From Actinoplanes xinjiangensis (lineage in GTDB: Bacteria > Actinomycetota > Actinomycetes > Mycobacteriales > Micromonosporaceae), in NCBI RefSeq assembly GCF_003148685.1, contig NZ_QGGR01000012.1, positions 1-64,000 on the forward strand: a DNA stretch of 64,000 nt. The letters run 5' to 3'. The translations under genes and the position numbers were made by a program. Below the pieces are notes generated by a model. That model was not told the DNA's origin, made no database searches, and worked only from the letters and a program-made list of their open reading frames with translations. Shown in pieces: positions 1-7,459 of the stretch; position 1 is the first letter of the stretch; every line of letters starts with the position of its first letter.

Positions 1-90
1 GGTGGGGGTGCGTCGGGCGGGGGTGCGTCGGGTGGGGGTGCGTCGGGTGGGGGTGCGTCGGGTGGGGGTGCCTCCGGCGGAGGCGCGCCG
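1..90 (+). repeat. 15-bp tandem repeat encoding GGGAS linker
   Basis: Six head-to-tail copies of a 15-bp unit (GGTGGGGGTGCGTCG and variants) begin at the first base of the window. In the frame of the regulator that follows they read Gly-Gly-Gly-Ala-Ser over and over, the last copy as Gly-Gly-Gly-Ala-Pro. Copies 1 to 4 are nearly identical and copies 5 and 6 have drifted. The array probably extends left of the window. It would form a flexible linker between an unseen N-terminal part and the TPR/BTAD part. Confidence 0.85.
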
Positions 91-1770
91 GGTGGGGGGG
101 CGGTGAAGGCGGCGGAGAGCGCGCGGCGACCCGCCGAGGCCGGGCGGTTTCTCGCCGAGGCGGCGCGGATCTGGGCGGACGTCGGTGACCCGGTCGCCGC
201 CGCCCGGGTGGACCTGGCGCTGGCCCGCACCGGCGCCGGTCGTGCCCCGATCGCCGCCCGGGTGGTCGCCGAGCACCGGCTACGCGCGCTCGGCGCCGAC
301 CCGTCGTCCGGCACCCGTTCCCTGGCCGGCGCCCCGGCCCGGCCGCCGGTGACGGTGCGGATGCTCGGCTCGTTCGCGGTGCTGCACGGCGACGACCCGG
401 TCCCGGTCGCCGCCTGGCAGAGCCGCAAAGCCCGGGACCTGCTCAAACTGGTGATCGCCCGGCGGGGTCGGCCGATCACCCGGGACGCGCTCGGCGAGGC
501 GCTGTGGCCGGGCGAGGCGAAGGTCGCGAACCGCCTGTCGATCACACTGTCGGTGCTGCGCGGCGTCCTGGACCCGGACCGTGGCCGGCCGGCCGATCAC
601 TACGTGACCGCGGGTGCCGGTGGCCTGGCCTACGACCCGCACACGCTGGCCGTCGACGTCGACGCGTTCCTGCAACTGGCGCACGCCGGAACGGCCGCCG
701 CCCGGGAGGGCCGCGCGGACGAGGCGCGGGTACTGCTGTCGGCGGCGGACCTCGCGTACACCGGTGAGGTGCTGGCCGACGAGCCGGACTTCTCCGGCGC
801 CGGGCCGCTGCGGGCGGAGGTACGGCTGGCGCGCCTGGCGGTGATGCGGGCACTCGGCGGCGTGCACGTGGCCGCCGGTGACCTGGACAGCGCGGCGTGG
901 GCCTGGTCACGGCTGCTGGCCGACGACCCGTACGACGAGGACGTCGCGTTGCGCCTGGTCACCGAGCTGACCGCGGCCGGGCGGCACGGGGAGGCGGCCC
1001 GGCAGCGGCGCCGCTACGAGGTGCGGATGCGGGAGCTGGGCATCCCCACCCACAGCGGACCAAAGGCCGCTTCCGATGATCGGTGGCGTGACTTCTGGAA
1101 CCGTATGGACTTCGACGGACGCGTGGGTGTTCATGGCGCTCGGCGGTACGAGCGAGGACGACCCGAGTCCGCTCAGCGAGATCATCACCCGGGCCGACGC
1201 GATCGAGCACGCCGTCCTGGAGAGGGCGGAGTTCACCACGTCGGCCGGCCGGCTGATCGCCGCCGGTCTGGTCGCGTCCGGCGGCGGTGGCTGGTGGCTG
1301 ACGACGGCCGGGCAGGAGCTGTACGCCGAACGGACCCGGCGCAGCGGCTGGCGCGACAATCTCCTCCGCGGTCTGCGCAGACTCGGGCCGCCACCGGAGG
1401 CACCGCTGACCGTGGAGCCGGACGAGTTCGACGGGGCGGCCGGCCGGTGAATGACGACGACAACCCGGTCGAGGCCCTGATCCGGCACAACATCGAGGCG
1501 CACGACACGCCGCAGGTCCGGTTCCTGCAGAACCTGATGACGGTGCTGCTCGTGGTGTCCGGCGCCGGCGCGATGGCGGCGGGCGTGTGGCTGCTGGTCA
1601 CCGGCACGCTGATGATCAGCGGCGTGATGGCGATCCTGGTCGGGGCGTTCCTGATCTTCTGGGGGCCGTATTCACGCCGCCAGATCCGGGCGGACACCGA
1701 ACGCAAGGCCGCGGCGGTGCGCTACCAGCTCGACCAGGCCAAGGCGTGGCGACGGCACAACGGCTTGTGA
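1..1770 (+). CDS. BTAD/SARP-type transcriptional regulator, 5' partial
   Basis: The gene enters from the left, so its start is not visible. After the GGGAS linker comes a helical TPR-like stretch (about nt 100-300), then a winged-helix segment starting VTVRMLGSFAVLHGDD with SRKARDLLKLV and ALWPG motifs (nt 345-560). A bacterial transcriptional activator domain follows and ends near ELGIPTHSGP (nt 1055). This order is usual for large actinobacterial regulators with an N-terminal ATPase and C-terminal BTAD, but the ATPase is outside the window. The conserved part ends near nt 1060, yet this frame stays open to a TGA at 1768-1770, running through two apparent genes. The expected stop would be the TGA at 1077-1079, which overlaps the next ATG but lies in another frame. 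One lost base near 1055-1075, or a sequencing error, would explain this. Confidence 0.7.
   Translation, partial: GGGASGGGASGGGASGGGASGGGASGGGAPGGGAVKAAESARRPAEAGRFLAEAARIWADVGDPVAAARVDLALARTGAGRAPIAARVVAEHRLRALGADPSSGTRSLAGAPARPPVTVRMLGSFAVLHGDDPVPVAAWQSRKARDLLKLVIARRGRPITRDALGEALWPGEAKVANRLSITLSVLRGVLDPDRGRPADHYVTAGAGGLAYDPHTLAVDVDAFLQLAHAGTAAAREGRADEARVLLSAADLAYTGEVLADEPDFSGAGPLRAEVRLARLAVMRALGGVHVAAGDLDSAAWAWSRLLADDPYDEDVALRLVTELTAAGRHGEAARQRRRYEVRMRELGIPTHSGPKAASDDRWRDFWNRMDFDGRVGVHGARRYERGRPESAQRDHHPGRRDRARRPGEGGVHHVGRPADRRRSGRVRRRWLVADDGRAGAVRRTDPAQRLARQSPPRSAQTRAATGGTADRGAGRVRRGGRPVNDDDNPVEALIRHNIEAHDTPQVRFLQNLMTVLLVVSGAGAMAAGVWLLVTGTLMISGVMAILVGAFLIFWGPYSRRQIRADTERKAAAVRYQLDQAKAWRRHNGL
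1076..1450 (+). CDS. Small winged-helix-like hypothetical protein
   Basis: This 124-residue product has a WTSTDAWVFMALG segment, then PLSEIITRADAIEHAVLERAEFT, then a helix pair GRLIAAGLV and a hairpin GGGWWLTTAGQEL. That looks like a short winged-helix fold of a kind I recall among uncharacterised actinobacterial proteins. I infer possible DNA binding or regulation from shape only. The ATG at 1076 forms an ATGA with a TGA at 1077-1079. A GTG at 1088 or 1103 is an alternative start. The stop overlaps the GTG of the next gene (GTGA), so the three genes look translationally coupled, although the upstream regulator frame does not stop here. Confidence 0.6.
   Translation: MIGGVTSGTVWTSTDAWVFMALGGTSEDDPSPLSEIITRADAIEHAVLERAEFTTSAGRLIAAGLVASGGGGWWLTTAGQELYAERTRRSGWRDNLLRGLRRLGPPPEAPLTVEPDEFDGAAGR
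1447..1770 (+). CDS. Small two-helix membrane protein
   Basis: The product has 107 residues starting at GTG 1447, which overlaps the stop of the previous gene. A hydrophilic acidic N-terminus (NDDDNPVEALIRHN) is followed by two membrane segments around residues 29-50 and 55-72. A basic, helical tail (SRRQIRADTERKAAAVRYQ) then follows. No family is recognised. Two helices with a charged cytoplasmic tail would fit a small scaffold or regulatory membrane protein. It lies in the same frame as the upstream BTAD gene, so a read-through product cannot be excluded from sequence alone. Confidence 0.6.
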   Translation: MNDDDNPVEALIRHNIEAHDTPQVRFLQNLMTVLLVVSGAGAMAAGVWLLVTGTLMISGVMAILVGAFLIFWGPYSRRQIRADTERKAAAVRYQLDQAKAWRRHNGL

Positions 1771-1773
1771 CGG

Positions 1774-2517
1774 TTACCAGTCCATCCACCCGTCGACAGA
1801 CGGTTTACGCAGGTAGGGCGGCTCGTCGAAGTCGATGGCGGTGAGCCATGCCTCCTCGGCGACCGCCCGGTGGCCGAGCGTCCGGGTCAGTTCCCGCACC
1901 ACGAGCGGCATGTGTGCCGCCCCGAACACCACGGCCACCTCGATCTCCTCACCGGCGAACGCGCCGTCGATCTCGTGGATGACGCCCAGCAGCAGCCGGT
2001 CCCGCTCGGTCAGCCCGTCCGGGCCGACCGTCTCGCCGGGCATCGGCGCGAACACGGTGCTGTCGTCGATGTCGAGGGTGTCGTCGGCGATCCAGTCGTC
2101 GCGCCCGGAGAGCGCCATCTGGAGGGCCAGCCGCGGCGTGGAGACGATCACGTCGGCCCAGCCGATGTCCGGCATCCGGCGGTCCGGGTCGGGCGGTGGA
2201 GCGGTGTGCGCGTCCGGGAAGACGATCGGCACGCCCAGCGCGCCGTAGTCGATGTCCTGGTGCACCAGCTCACGGCCGGCCCGCTGCCGGGTCAGGCGCA
2301 TCGCGGTCACGTACGCGTACCCGGTCGAGCTGGGCCCGTCGTACTGTTCGGCGATGACCGCCTGGCAGGAGCGCAGCCGCTGCCAGATGGACCAGTAGTA
2401 GTCGGGGTGGCCCAGGTGGATCGTCGGGATGACGACCCATCGCAGGCCGCCGTCCGGGCGCTGGAAGACCCGCACCGACGTCCGGAAGCCGGTGGCGCTC
2501 CACTCGGTCAGCCGCAT
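1774..2517 (-). CDS. TraB/GumN-like (TIKI superfamily) protein
   Basis: This product of about 247 residues starts MRLTEWSATGFRTSVRVFQ. Early on it has IPTIHLGHPDYYWSIW, and near the C-terminus VVFGAAHMPLVVREL. This G-x-x-H near the end, paired with an early histidine-containing strand (here TIHLG), is the layout of TraB/PrgY/GumN and EreA/ChaN-like putative metal-dependent hydrolases. The substrate is unknown. The ATG at 2517 was chosen because conserved-looking sequence begins there. The frame remains open upstream through a 51-bp tandem duplication to a GTG at 2610, which would add 31 residues. It converges with the preceding gene with a gap of only three bases. Confidence 0.65.
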   Translation of the reverse strand: MRLTEWSATGFRTSVRVFQRPDGGLRWVVIPTIHLGHPDYYWSIWQRLRSCQAVIAEQYDGPSSTGYAYVTAMRLTRQRAGRELVHQDIDYGALGVPIVFPDAHTAPPPDPDRRMPDIGWADVIVSTPRLALQMALSGRDDWIADDTLDIDDSTVFAPMPGETVGPDGLTERDRLLLGVIHEIDGAFAGEEIEVAVVFGAAHMPLVVRELTRTLGHRAVAEEAWLTAIDFDEPPYLRKPSVDGWMDW

Positions 2518-2537
2518 CCCGTCAGGGTAGGAACGCG

Positions 2538-2639
2538 GCGCCAGGCGAAACCCCGCCACGGCCGTCGCCCGGTCCACCCCGCGGCACAGCGCCAGGCGAT
2601 ACGCCGCCACGGTCGTCGGCCGGTCCGCCCCGCGGCACC
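2538..2639. repeat. 51-bp tandem duplication
   Basis: Two copies, 2538-2588 and 2589-2639, match at 45 of 51 positions, both beginning GCGCCAGGCGA. The unit is a multiple of three and is open on the minus strand in the frame of the downstream TraB-like gene. It could therefore encode two 17-residue repeats if that gene starts further upstream. No function is known. Confidence 0.8.
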
Positions 2640-2645
2640 GCAGCC

Positions 2646-2683
2646 CCCGGAGTGCACTGCTCTAGCCCGGAGTGCACTGCTCT
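2646..2683. repeat. Paired 18-bp repeat with AGTGCACT palindromes
   Basis: The 18-mer CCCGGAGTGCACTGCTCT occurs twice with a 20-bp period, and each copy contains the perfect palindrome AGTGCACT. Two palindromes about two helical turns apart, between two minus-strand genes, could be a regulator site for the TraB-like gene. That is inference only. Confidence 0.6.
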
Positions 2684-2718
2684 CCGGGCAGGTCACGTCA
2701 GGCCTGCGCGGAGATGGT

Positions 2719-3897
2719 TCATCGCAGCACCAGGCCGTCGAGCATGGCGGCCGGGCCACCGCCGAACGACGTGAGACGGCGCCGCGCCGGGCCGGGCAGG
2801 CGCGGGATCAGCCGCATCGCCTGCGCGGTCGCCCACACCTGGAGCCGGCTGCGCGGCACGATCGCGTCGAGGACCTTCGGGCCGATGCGGCGGCTGTGCC
2901 GCACCGGACCGGCCAGCGCCTGCTCGTACCGGTGCAGGGCCGTGGGGATCTCGCCCGCGGTGACGTCGCGCAGCTCCGCGGCCAGCACGTAGGCGCCGGC
3001 CGCGGCCAGGCTGGTGCCGCCGCCGACAGCCGGGCCGGGACCGTATCCGGCGTCGCCGACCAGGGTGACCGGCCCCCGCGACCAGCTGTCCATCCGGATC
3101 TGCGAGATGTCGTCGAGATAGAAGTCGCCGGCCCCGGCGGCGTGCTCCAGGATCGCGCTGACACGCGGCCCGAGTCCGTCTCCCACCAGGCGGGTGAGCT
3201 GGTCCGGGCCGCGCCGGTCAAGGGGAAGATCTTCGGGTGTACGGACGAGGAACAGTGCTCTCGACAGTCCGGGGGTGAGTGTCGGGTAAACGGTGGCGGC
3301 GAGGTCGGGCGCGGTGAACGCGGCGACCGTCGGTCCGGTGCCGAGCACGTCGGGCAGCGTGTAGACGGCCAGGTAGGCGCCGAGGAACCGGCGGTGGTCG
3401 GGTTCCGGCCCGAAGGTGAGCGCCCGCACCCGGGAGTGCAGCCCGTCGGCACCGGCGACCAGGTCGGCCTCCACCGTGCTGCCGTCGGAGAGCACCGCTC
3501 GCGCCCCGTCCAGCTGCTCGATCACCGTCTCGAACCGGTAGTCGACGTCGTCACGGGTGGCGTCGTGCAGCATCCCGGCGAGCGTGCCGCGCATGATCTC
3601 GACGTGCCGGCCGGAGATGCCGCCGGCCAGGTCCGCGGTGGCCAGCGAGATCGGGTCCCGGCCGGTACGGAACAGGGTGATCGTGTCGTTGGCGGTACGG
3701 GCGGCGGTGACCCGGGGGAGCAGGCCCATCCGTTCGATGACGTCGACGGCGGGGCCGAACAGGTCGACCGCGTGGCCACCGTCGCCAGCGCGGATGCCGG
3801 CGGCCTTCTCGACGACGGTGACCTGCCATCCGTGGCGGTGCAGCCAGTAGGCCAGTACGGGGCCGGCGATACCGGCGCCGGAGATCAGCGCGTGCAC
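2719..3897 (-). CDS. FAD-dependent monooxygenase (PHBH/TetX-like)
   Basis: The product has 392 residues. The N-terminus MHALISGAGIAGPVLAYWL is a Rossmann FAD site (GxGxxG), followed by an acidic strand end VTVVEKA. ADLVAGADGLHSRVR near the middle is the second dinucleotide motif, and LVGDAGYGPGPAVGGG near residue 280 is the GD motif that contacts the FAD ribityl chain. Together these define a class A flavoprotein monooxygenase using NAD(P)H and oxygen on an aromatic or polycyclic substrate, which I cannot name. It is divergent from a TetR gene across an obvious operator, so it is probably the repressor's target, as is common for xenobiotic or antibiotic-modifying oxygenases. Confidence 0.9.
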   Translation of the reverse strand: MHALISGAGIAGPVLAYWLHRHGWQVTVVEKAAGIRAGDGGHAVDLFGPAVDVIERMGLLPRVTAARTANDTITLFRTGRDPISLATADLAGGISGRHVEIMRGTLAGMLHDATRDDVDYRFETVIEQLDGARAVLSDGSTVEADLVAGADGLHSRVRALTFGPEPDHRRFLGAYLAVYTLPDVLGTGPTVAAFTAPDLAATVYPTLTPGLSRALFLVRTPEDLPLDRRGPDQLTRLVGDGLGPRVSAILEHAAGAGDFYLDDISQIRMDSWSRGPVTLVGDAGYGPGPAVGGGTSLAAAGAYVLAAELRDVTAGEIPTALHRYEQALAGPVRHSRRIGPKVLDAIVPRSRLQVWATAQAMRLIPRLPGPARRRLTSFGGGPAAMLDGLVLR

Positions 3898-3916
3898 GGG
3901 TGCTCCTCCCGGTCGT

Positions 3917-3942
3917 TTGTTTACCTATCGGTAAGTAAACAA
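3917..3942. promoter_or_regulatory. TetR-type operator between monooxygenase and tetR
   Basis: Perfect 8-bp arms TTGTTTAC (3917-3924) and GTAAACAA (3935-3942) enclose a second inverted repeat, TTACC-TATC-GGTAA (3921-3934). The site is AT-rich in a GC-rich region and lies 20-30 bp from both divergent starts. This is the expected operator for the adjacent TetR protein, repressing both genes. Confidence 0.8.
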
Positions 3943-3971
3943 CATTGTCGCCAGTTGGCTAGACTCCCGGC

Positions 3972-4514
3972 GTGCCACGTGCCCGCACCACCGAGACCGC
4001 CGACCGGATCCGCAGCGCCGCGCTGGAGCTGATCGCCAGCAAGGGTGTGCACCAGGTCAGCCTGCGGGAGATCGCCGAGCGGGTCGGTGTCAGCAAGCCG
4101 GCGCTCTACTACCACTTCGCGTCCCGGGAGGAACTGGTCCGCAGCCTGGTCCAGCCGTTCATCGACGACGTGGAGGCGGCACTCGCGCCGTTCGGGGACG
4201 GCGCCGACCCGCGGGAACTGCTCGGTGCCTACTTCGATGTGACGTACCGGCATCGCGAGATCACCGCCATGATCATGCGCGAGCCGAGCATCCTGGCGCT
4301 CGTCGACCTCGCCGCCGCGGTCGGTCAGTGGCGCAGCCGCATGGTCGCCATCCTGACCGGTTCTGATCCCTCGCTCGAGGCGACGGTCCGGGCGCAGATG
4401 GCCATCGGCGGGCTCGGCGACTGCACCGTGGTGCTGCCGGACGCACCAGCCGACGCACTGCGGTCAGCCGTCCTCGACGCGGCATGCGGCCTCCTGCTCC
4501 GCCCCGCCACCTGA
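3972..4514 (+). CDS. TetR family transcriptional repressor
   Basis: The product has 180 residues from a GTG at 3972. The N-terminal helix-turn-helix is clear: ADRIRSAALELIASKG, VSLREIAERVGVSKPALYYHF, then REELVRSLV at residues 10-60. The ligand-binding C-terminal half is not informative. The gene is divergent from the FAD monooxygenase, and a nested palindrome lies between them. The simplest reading is a local repressor that releases both genes when it binds the monooxygenase substrate or a related small molecule. Confidence 0.9.
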   Translation: MPRARTTETADRIRSAALELIASKGVHQVSLREIAERVGVSKPALYYHFASREELVRSLVQPFIDDVEAALAPFGDGADPRELLGAYFDVTYRHREITAMIMREPSILALVDLAAAVGQWRSRMVAILTGSDPSLEATVRAQMAIGGLGDCTVVLPDAPADALRSAVLDAACGLLLRPAT

Positions 4515-4596
4515 TCCACTCCGGCCCGATGTTCGCCCGTGGCAGGCGTGCCGATGCGGCCGGGTGTCGGGGCGGTCCGACCGACACCGGCGGCTC

Positions 4597-5220
4597 TTAT
4601 CGCAGCCGCGTGACCCCGGGGCCGGACAGGTCGGCCAGCGCGGCCCGCCGCCCGGTGATCGCCATACCCAGCGCCTCGGCCGGCCCGGAGACCAGCGCCC
4701 CGTCACCCGCCGCCCAGTCGATGTCGGTGGCCACCAGCCGGAGCCCGGCCAGGCGGCCCGGCGGTGTGAGTGCCGGCGCGGCCGCGGGCGAGGTCAAATA
4801 GTCGAGCAGGATCCGCCAGTGCTCCACGGGCACGTCGGCGTCCAGACCGAGTGGCCGCGCGATGTCCCGCAGGTGCACGCACGTCTCAGCGAACGGTCCC
4901 ATCGGCCCGACGCGGGGCGGGTCCACCCGGTCCCCGGCACGCGCGCGGAGGAGGGTGGTCAGCTCACCGCGGGGTCGCTGTGCCAGCCGGCGGGTGAAGT
5001 GGTCGACGGTTCGCGCGGTGTCACCTCGATAGCGGAACGAGGCGAGGAAGAAGCGTCCGAATCCGATCAGCATCGGCTGAACGAAGTGCGCGGCCAGGTG
5101 ATGCACCGTCCAGCCGTCGCACAGCGTCTCCTCTGTCCAGGCCGCATCGTCGAGCCCGTCCAGGAAGTCGGCGATCATCAGCCGGTTCGCCGTGGTCAGC
5201 CGGTAGACGTCGGCGGTCAT
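4597..5220 (-). CDS. DinB/MDMPI-fold mycothiol-dependent enzyme-like protein
   Basis: The product has 207 residues. Its opening, with NRLMIADFLDGLDDAAWTEE followed by LCDGWTVHHLAAHFV, is the N-terminal signature of the maleylpyruvate isomerase/DinB four-helix family. Its metal-binding histidines (HHLAAH, and a later TCVHLRDIARPLG) can be seen. In actinobacteria members use mycothiol or are thought to act as metal-dependent thiol transferases. Start is ATG 5220 with GGAGG about 10 bases upstream. It lies 96 bp downstream of a marR gene on the same strand and is probably co-transcribed and controlled by it. Confidence 0.8.
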   Translation of the reverse strand: MTADVYRLTTANRLMIADFLDGLDDAAWTEETLCDGWTVHHLAAHFVQPMLIGFGRFFLASFRYRGDTARTVDHFTRRLAQRPRGELTTLLRARAGDRVDPPRVGPMGPFAETCVHLRDIARPLGLDADVPVEHWRILLDYLTSPAAAPALTPPGRLAGLRLVATDIDWAAGDGALVSGPAEALGMAITGRRAALADLSGPGVTRLR

Positions 5221-5316
5221 GACGAAAGAACCTCCACGGAGACGTCAGGGTTCGAGGTGGTCACCCGGACTGTGATCATGGCCGGCGCCGCGCGGCTGGA
5301 ATCGCTCCGCGGGTGC

Positions 5317-5763
5317 TCACGTCCGGACCTCGGCACGGACATCGCGGCTCAGGGCGGCCAGCACCCGTAGTGCGGTGGTGATCTCCTCGGACGTGCACTC
5401 GGCGGCCATGCGGTCCAGACGGGACAGCTCGCCCTCGCGGATCCGGGCGAACAGCTCCGCGCCGGCCGGGGTGGTGGCGATCAGCACCGACCTGCGGTGG
5501 GCTGGATTGATGCGGGACTCGACCCAGCCGAGCCCGGCCAGGTCGTTGACGTGCCGCTGGATGCCCTGGCGGGCCAGGTCGAGGCGGTCAGCGATGTCGG
5601 GGACGGTCATCGGGCCCTGCTCGGCGAGCATCTCCAGCACGGCCCGCATCCCGACGCTCACGCCGTCGGCCCGCAGGGAGGCCTCGACCACCCGTGCCGA
5701 GTTGAGGACGAGTGGCCGGACGTGCCGGAGGATCTCGTAGACGGTCGCGCCTCGCTCGGACAT
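5317..5763 (-). CDS. MarR family transcriptional regulator
   Basis: The product has 148 residues. It carries a winged helix with GPMTVPDIADRLDLARQGIQRHVNDLAGLGWVE as the recognition part and NPAHRRSVLIATTPAG as the wing, flanked by dimerisation helices. ATG 5763 was preferred over one nine codons upstream because the upstream stretch coincides with an operator-like palindrome that overlaps this start codon. Autoregulation is therefore likely. The following gene for a DinB/MDMPI-like enzyme is the obvious second target. Confidence 0.88.
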   Translation of the reverse strand: MSERGATVYEILRHVRPLVLNSARVVEASLRADGVSVGMRAVLEMLAEQGPMTVPDIADRLDLARQGIQRHVNDLAGLGWVESRINPAHRRSVLIATTPAGAELFARIREGELSRLDRMAAECTSEEITTALRVLAALSRDVRAEVRT

Positions 5764-5780
5764 GACAACAATGATGTCAT
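5762..5780. promoter_or_regulatory. Palindromic operator at marR start
   Basis: ATGACA (5762-5767) and TGTCAT (5775-5780) form a perfect 6-bp inverted repeat with a 7-base spacer. The site overlaps the marR start codon. Half-site size and position suit a MarR dimer blocking its own transcription or translation start. Confidence 0.6.
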
Positions 5781-5889
5781 ATCCAGTCAAGGCGATTCCT
5801 GCCAGGCCCTCGCCGAACTCGCGCCGCGACGTGATCGCGTCGAAGTGTTCACACCGCGCCTGGCCGGAGGCAACCGCGGCGGATCGCCA

Positions 5890-6648
5890 TCACCCGGTGC
5901 CGCGTGTCGCCTCGATCAGCGTGCGCGACGAGTGGGCCACGAATGCGCCGTGCTCCCGGATGTGCGCGTCCAGCCGGAGCAGCTGTTCCCGGTAGCGGTC
6001 CACATCGAAATCCGGAACCCACCACACGCACTTGCGCAGAGCCCAGACGACCGCGCCGACATCGAAGAACTCCATCCGGCAGCGGGCGGTCCGCAGGTCC
6101 ACCACGTCCAGCCCGGCCGTGCGCGCCTCGTCCGCCTCCCGTACCGGATCGCGGGCCAGACCCTCCCGCGGCAGCGGCTCGAGAAACCACTCGATCAGCT
6201 CGAACGCCGACGCCGGCCCGACGTGCTGCGCGAGATAGGTGCCACCCGGAGCCAGCACCCGGGCGATCTCCGCGAAGTCCGGCCGTACCGGATGCCGACT
6301 GCTGACCAGCTCGAACGTCCCATCCGCGAACGGCAGCCGCGCTCCCGGAGCCACCTCGGCGACCTCGACGCCGCGCGGCCCGAGCAGCCGTCGTGCCCGT
6401 TCGGCGTTCGGCGCCCAACCCTCGGTCACCGCCGTCCGCGGCGGCAGTACCGGCATCTCCGCGAGGACCTCCCCGCCGCCGGTGTCGAGATCCAGCGCCG
6501 ATCCGGCAGCCTTCAGGCGCTCGGCGAGCAGCCGCGCATATCCCCACGGCGGCCGCTCCTCGGTGGCCCGCCCGTCCAGCCAGCCGAATCCCCACCCGCC
6601 GACGTCCGCCTCGACCCCATCAATCAAAAGCTCATCAAAGGTACGCAC
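5890..6648 (-). CDS. SAM-dependent methyltransferase-like protein
   Basis: The product has about 252 residues from the GTG at 6648 (VRTFDELLIDGVEAD). The middle reads SALDLDTGGGEVLAEMP, a class I methyltransferase motif I, followed by LPFADGTFELVSSRHPV and EIARVLAPGGTYLAQHV, which match motifs II-III. The substrate is unknown. The usual DxGxGxG is DLDTGGGE here, which still fits SAM binding. It stands alone between a marR gene and a tetR gene, and no operon partner is evident. About 245 bp upstream of its start are non-coding, with nothing recognisable. Confidence 0.8.
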   Translation of the reverse strand: MRTFDELLIDGVEADVGGWGFGWLDGRATEERPPWGYARLLAERLKAAGSALDLDTGGGEVLAEMPVLPPRTAVTEGWAPNAERARRLLGPRGVEVAEVAPGARLPFADGTFELVSSRHPVRPDFAEIARVLAPGGTYLAQHVGPASAFELIEWFLEPLPREGLARDPVREADEARTAGLDVVDLRTARCRMEFFDVGAVVWALRKCVWWVPDFDVDRYREQLLRLDAHIREHGAFVAHSSRTLIEATRGTG

Positions 6649-6895
6649 ACCGACTCCCGTCCTCGACCTGTCGGCAGTGTTCGCCCCATCCCGGCCGAGC
6701 GCACCCGATTTCCCCGCCCGCACCCGCCGCCCCGCGCCCCGCTTCTGCCCCGCCGCTCAAGTGGTCCGCCTTCGGTCTGGCTTGCGTTCCCTCCAGCCGA
6801 GCCCGACGAGCGTCGCTTCGCGCCGCCGGCACAGCTGTCGCAGCGATAGGGCACCACTGCCGTCGAAGACGCCATCCGCCGACCCTACCGACGGT

Positions 6896-7450
6896 TTACG
6901 GCGCTTCGGTCGGCCGTACCATCTCGGTTATCCAATCGACGGCGACCGACGCCTGCGCCGGCGTTCCGGAGTAGAGGCCGTTGACGACGAGCCAGATCCG
7001 GTCGGTGAGCAGTGCGTCGCCGCCCGCGCCGAGCACGAGGCGGTCCATCTGGGCGCGGCTGTCGGCCAGGTAGGCCTGGGCGACGCGGGCGGGTTCGTCG
7101 GTCTCGCCGGGGAACTCGGTCAGATAGTTGCGGAAGGCGCAGCCGCGGTATCCGGGCCGGCGGACGCTGTCGGCGATCTCGGTGACCAGCGCGAGCAGGC
7201 GGTCGACCGGGTCGGCGGACCAGCGCAGGGCTTCGGTGACGGCGCGTTCGCGTTCGTGGCGGGTGAGGTTGAGATATGCCGCCGCCAACTCCGCTTTGCT
7301 GGGAAAATGCTTGTACAGCAGGTTCTTGCCACATCCGGCCGCCTCGACGACCTGGGCCATCCCGACGGCGCGGACGCCGAACTCGTAGAAGAGCCCGGCG
7401 GCCGCGGTCAGGATGGTGTCCCGTGTGCCGGGGGCCGGCGTCCGCGCCAT
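6896..7450 (-). CDS. TetR family transcriptional regulator
   Basis: The product has 184 residues. The helix-turn-helix is at residues 10-55 (TRDTILTAAAGLFYEFGVRAVGM, CGKNLLYKHFPSKAELAAAYL). The C-terminal half contains CAFRNYLTEFP, seen in many small TetR proteins of the YcdC/AcrR type, and ligands cannot be guessed. It begins ten bases after the stop of cydDC on the same strand, with an operator-like palindrome inside the 3' end of cydDC. It may have its own promoter there while also receiving read-through from the cyd operon. Confidence 0.88.
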   Translation of the reverse strand: MARTPAPGTRDTILTAAAGLFYEFGVRAVGMAQVVEAAGCGKNLLYKHFPSKAELAAAYLNLTRHERERAVTEALRWSADPVDRLLALVTEIADSVRRPGYRGCAFRNYLTEFPGETDEPARVAQAYLADSRAQMDRLVLGAGGDALLTDRIWLVVNGLYSGTPAQASVAVDWITEMVRPTEAP

Positions 7451-7459
7451 ATGATCACT

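Noticed and set aside
1..7450. A regulator of SARP type, FAD monooxygenase, methyltransferase and several repressors together might be a natural-product gene cluster
   Set aside because: No polyketide synthase, peptide synthetase, terpene synthase or precursor peptide gene is present, and the genes point in different directions with their own repressors.
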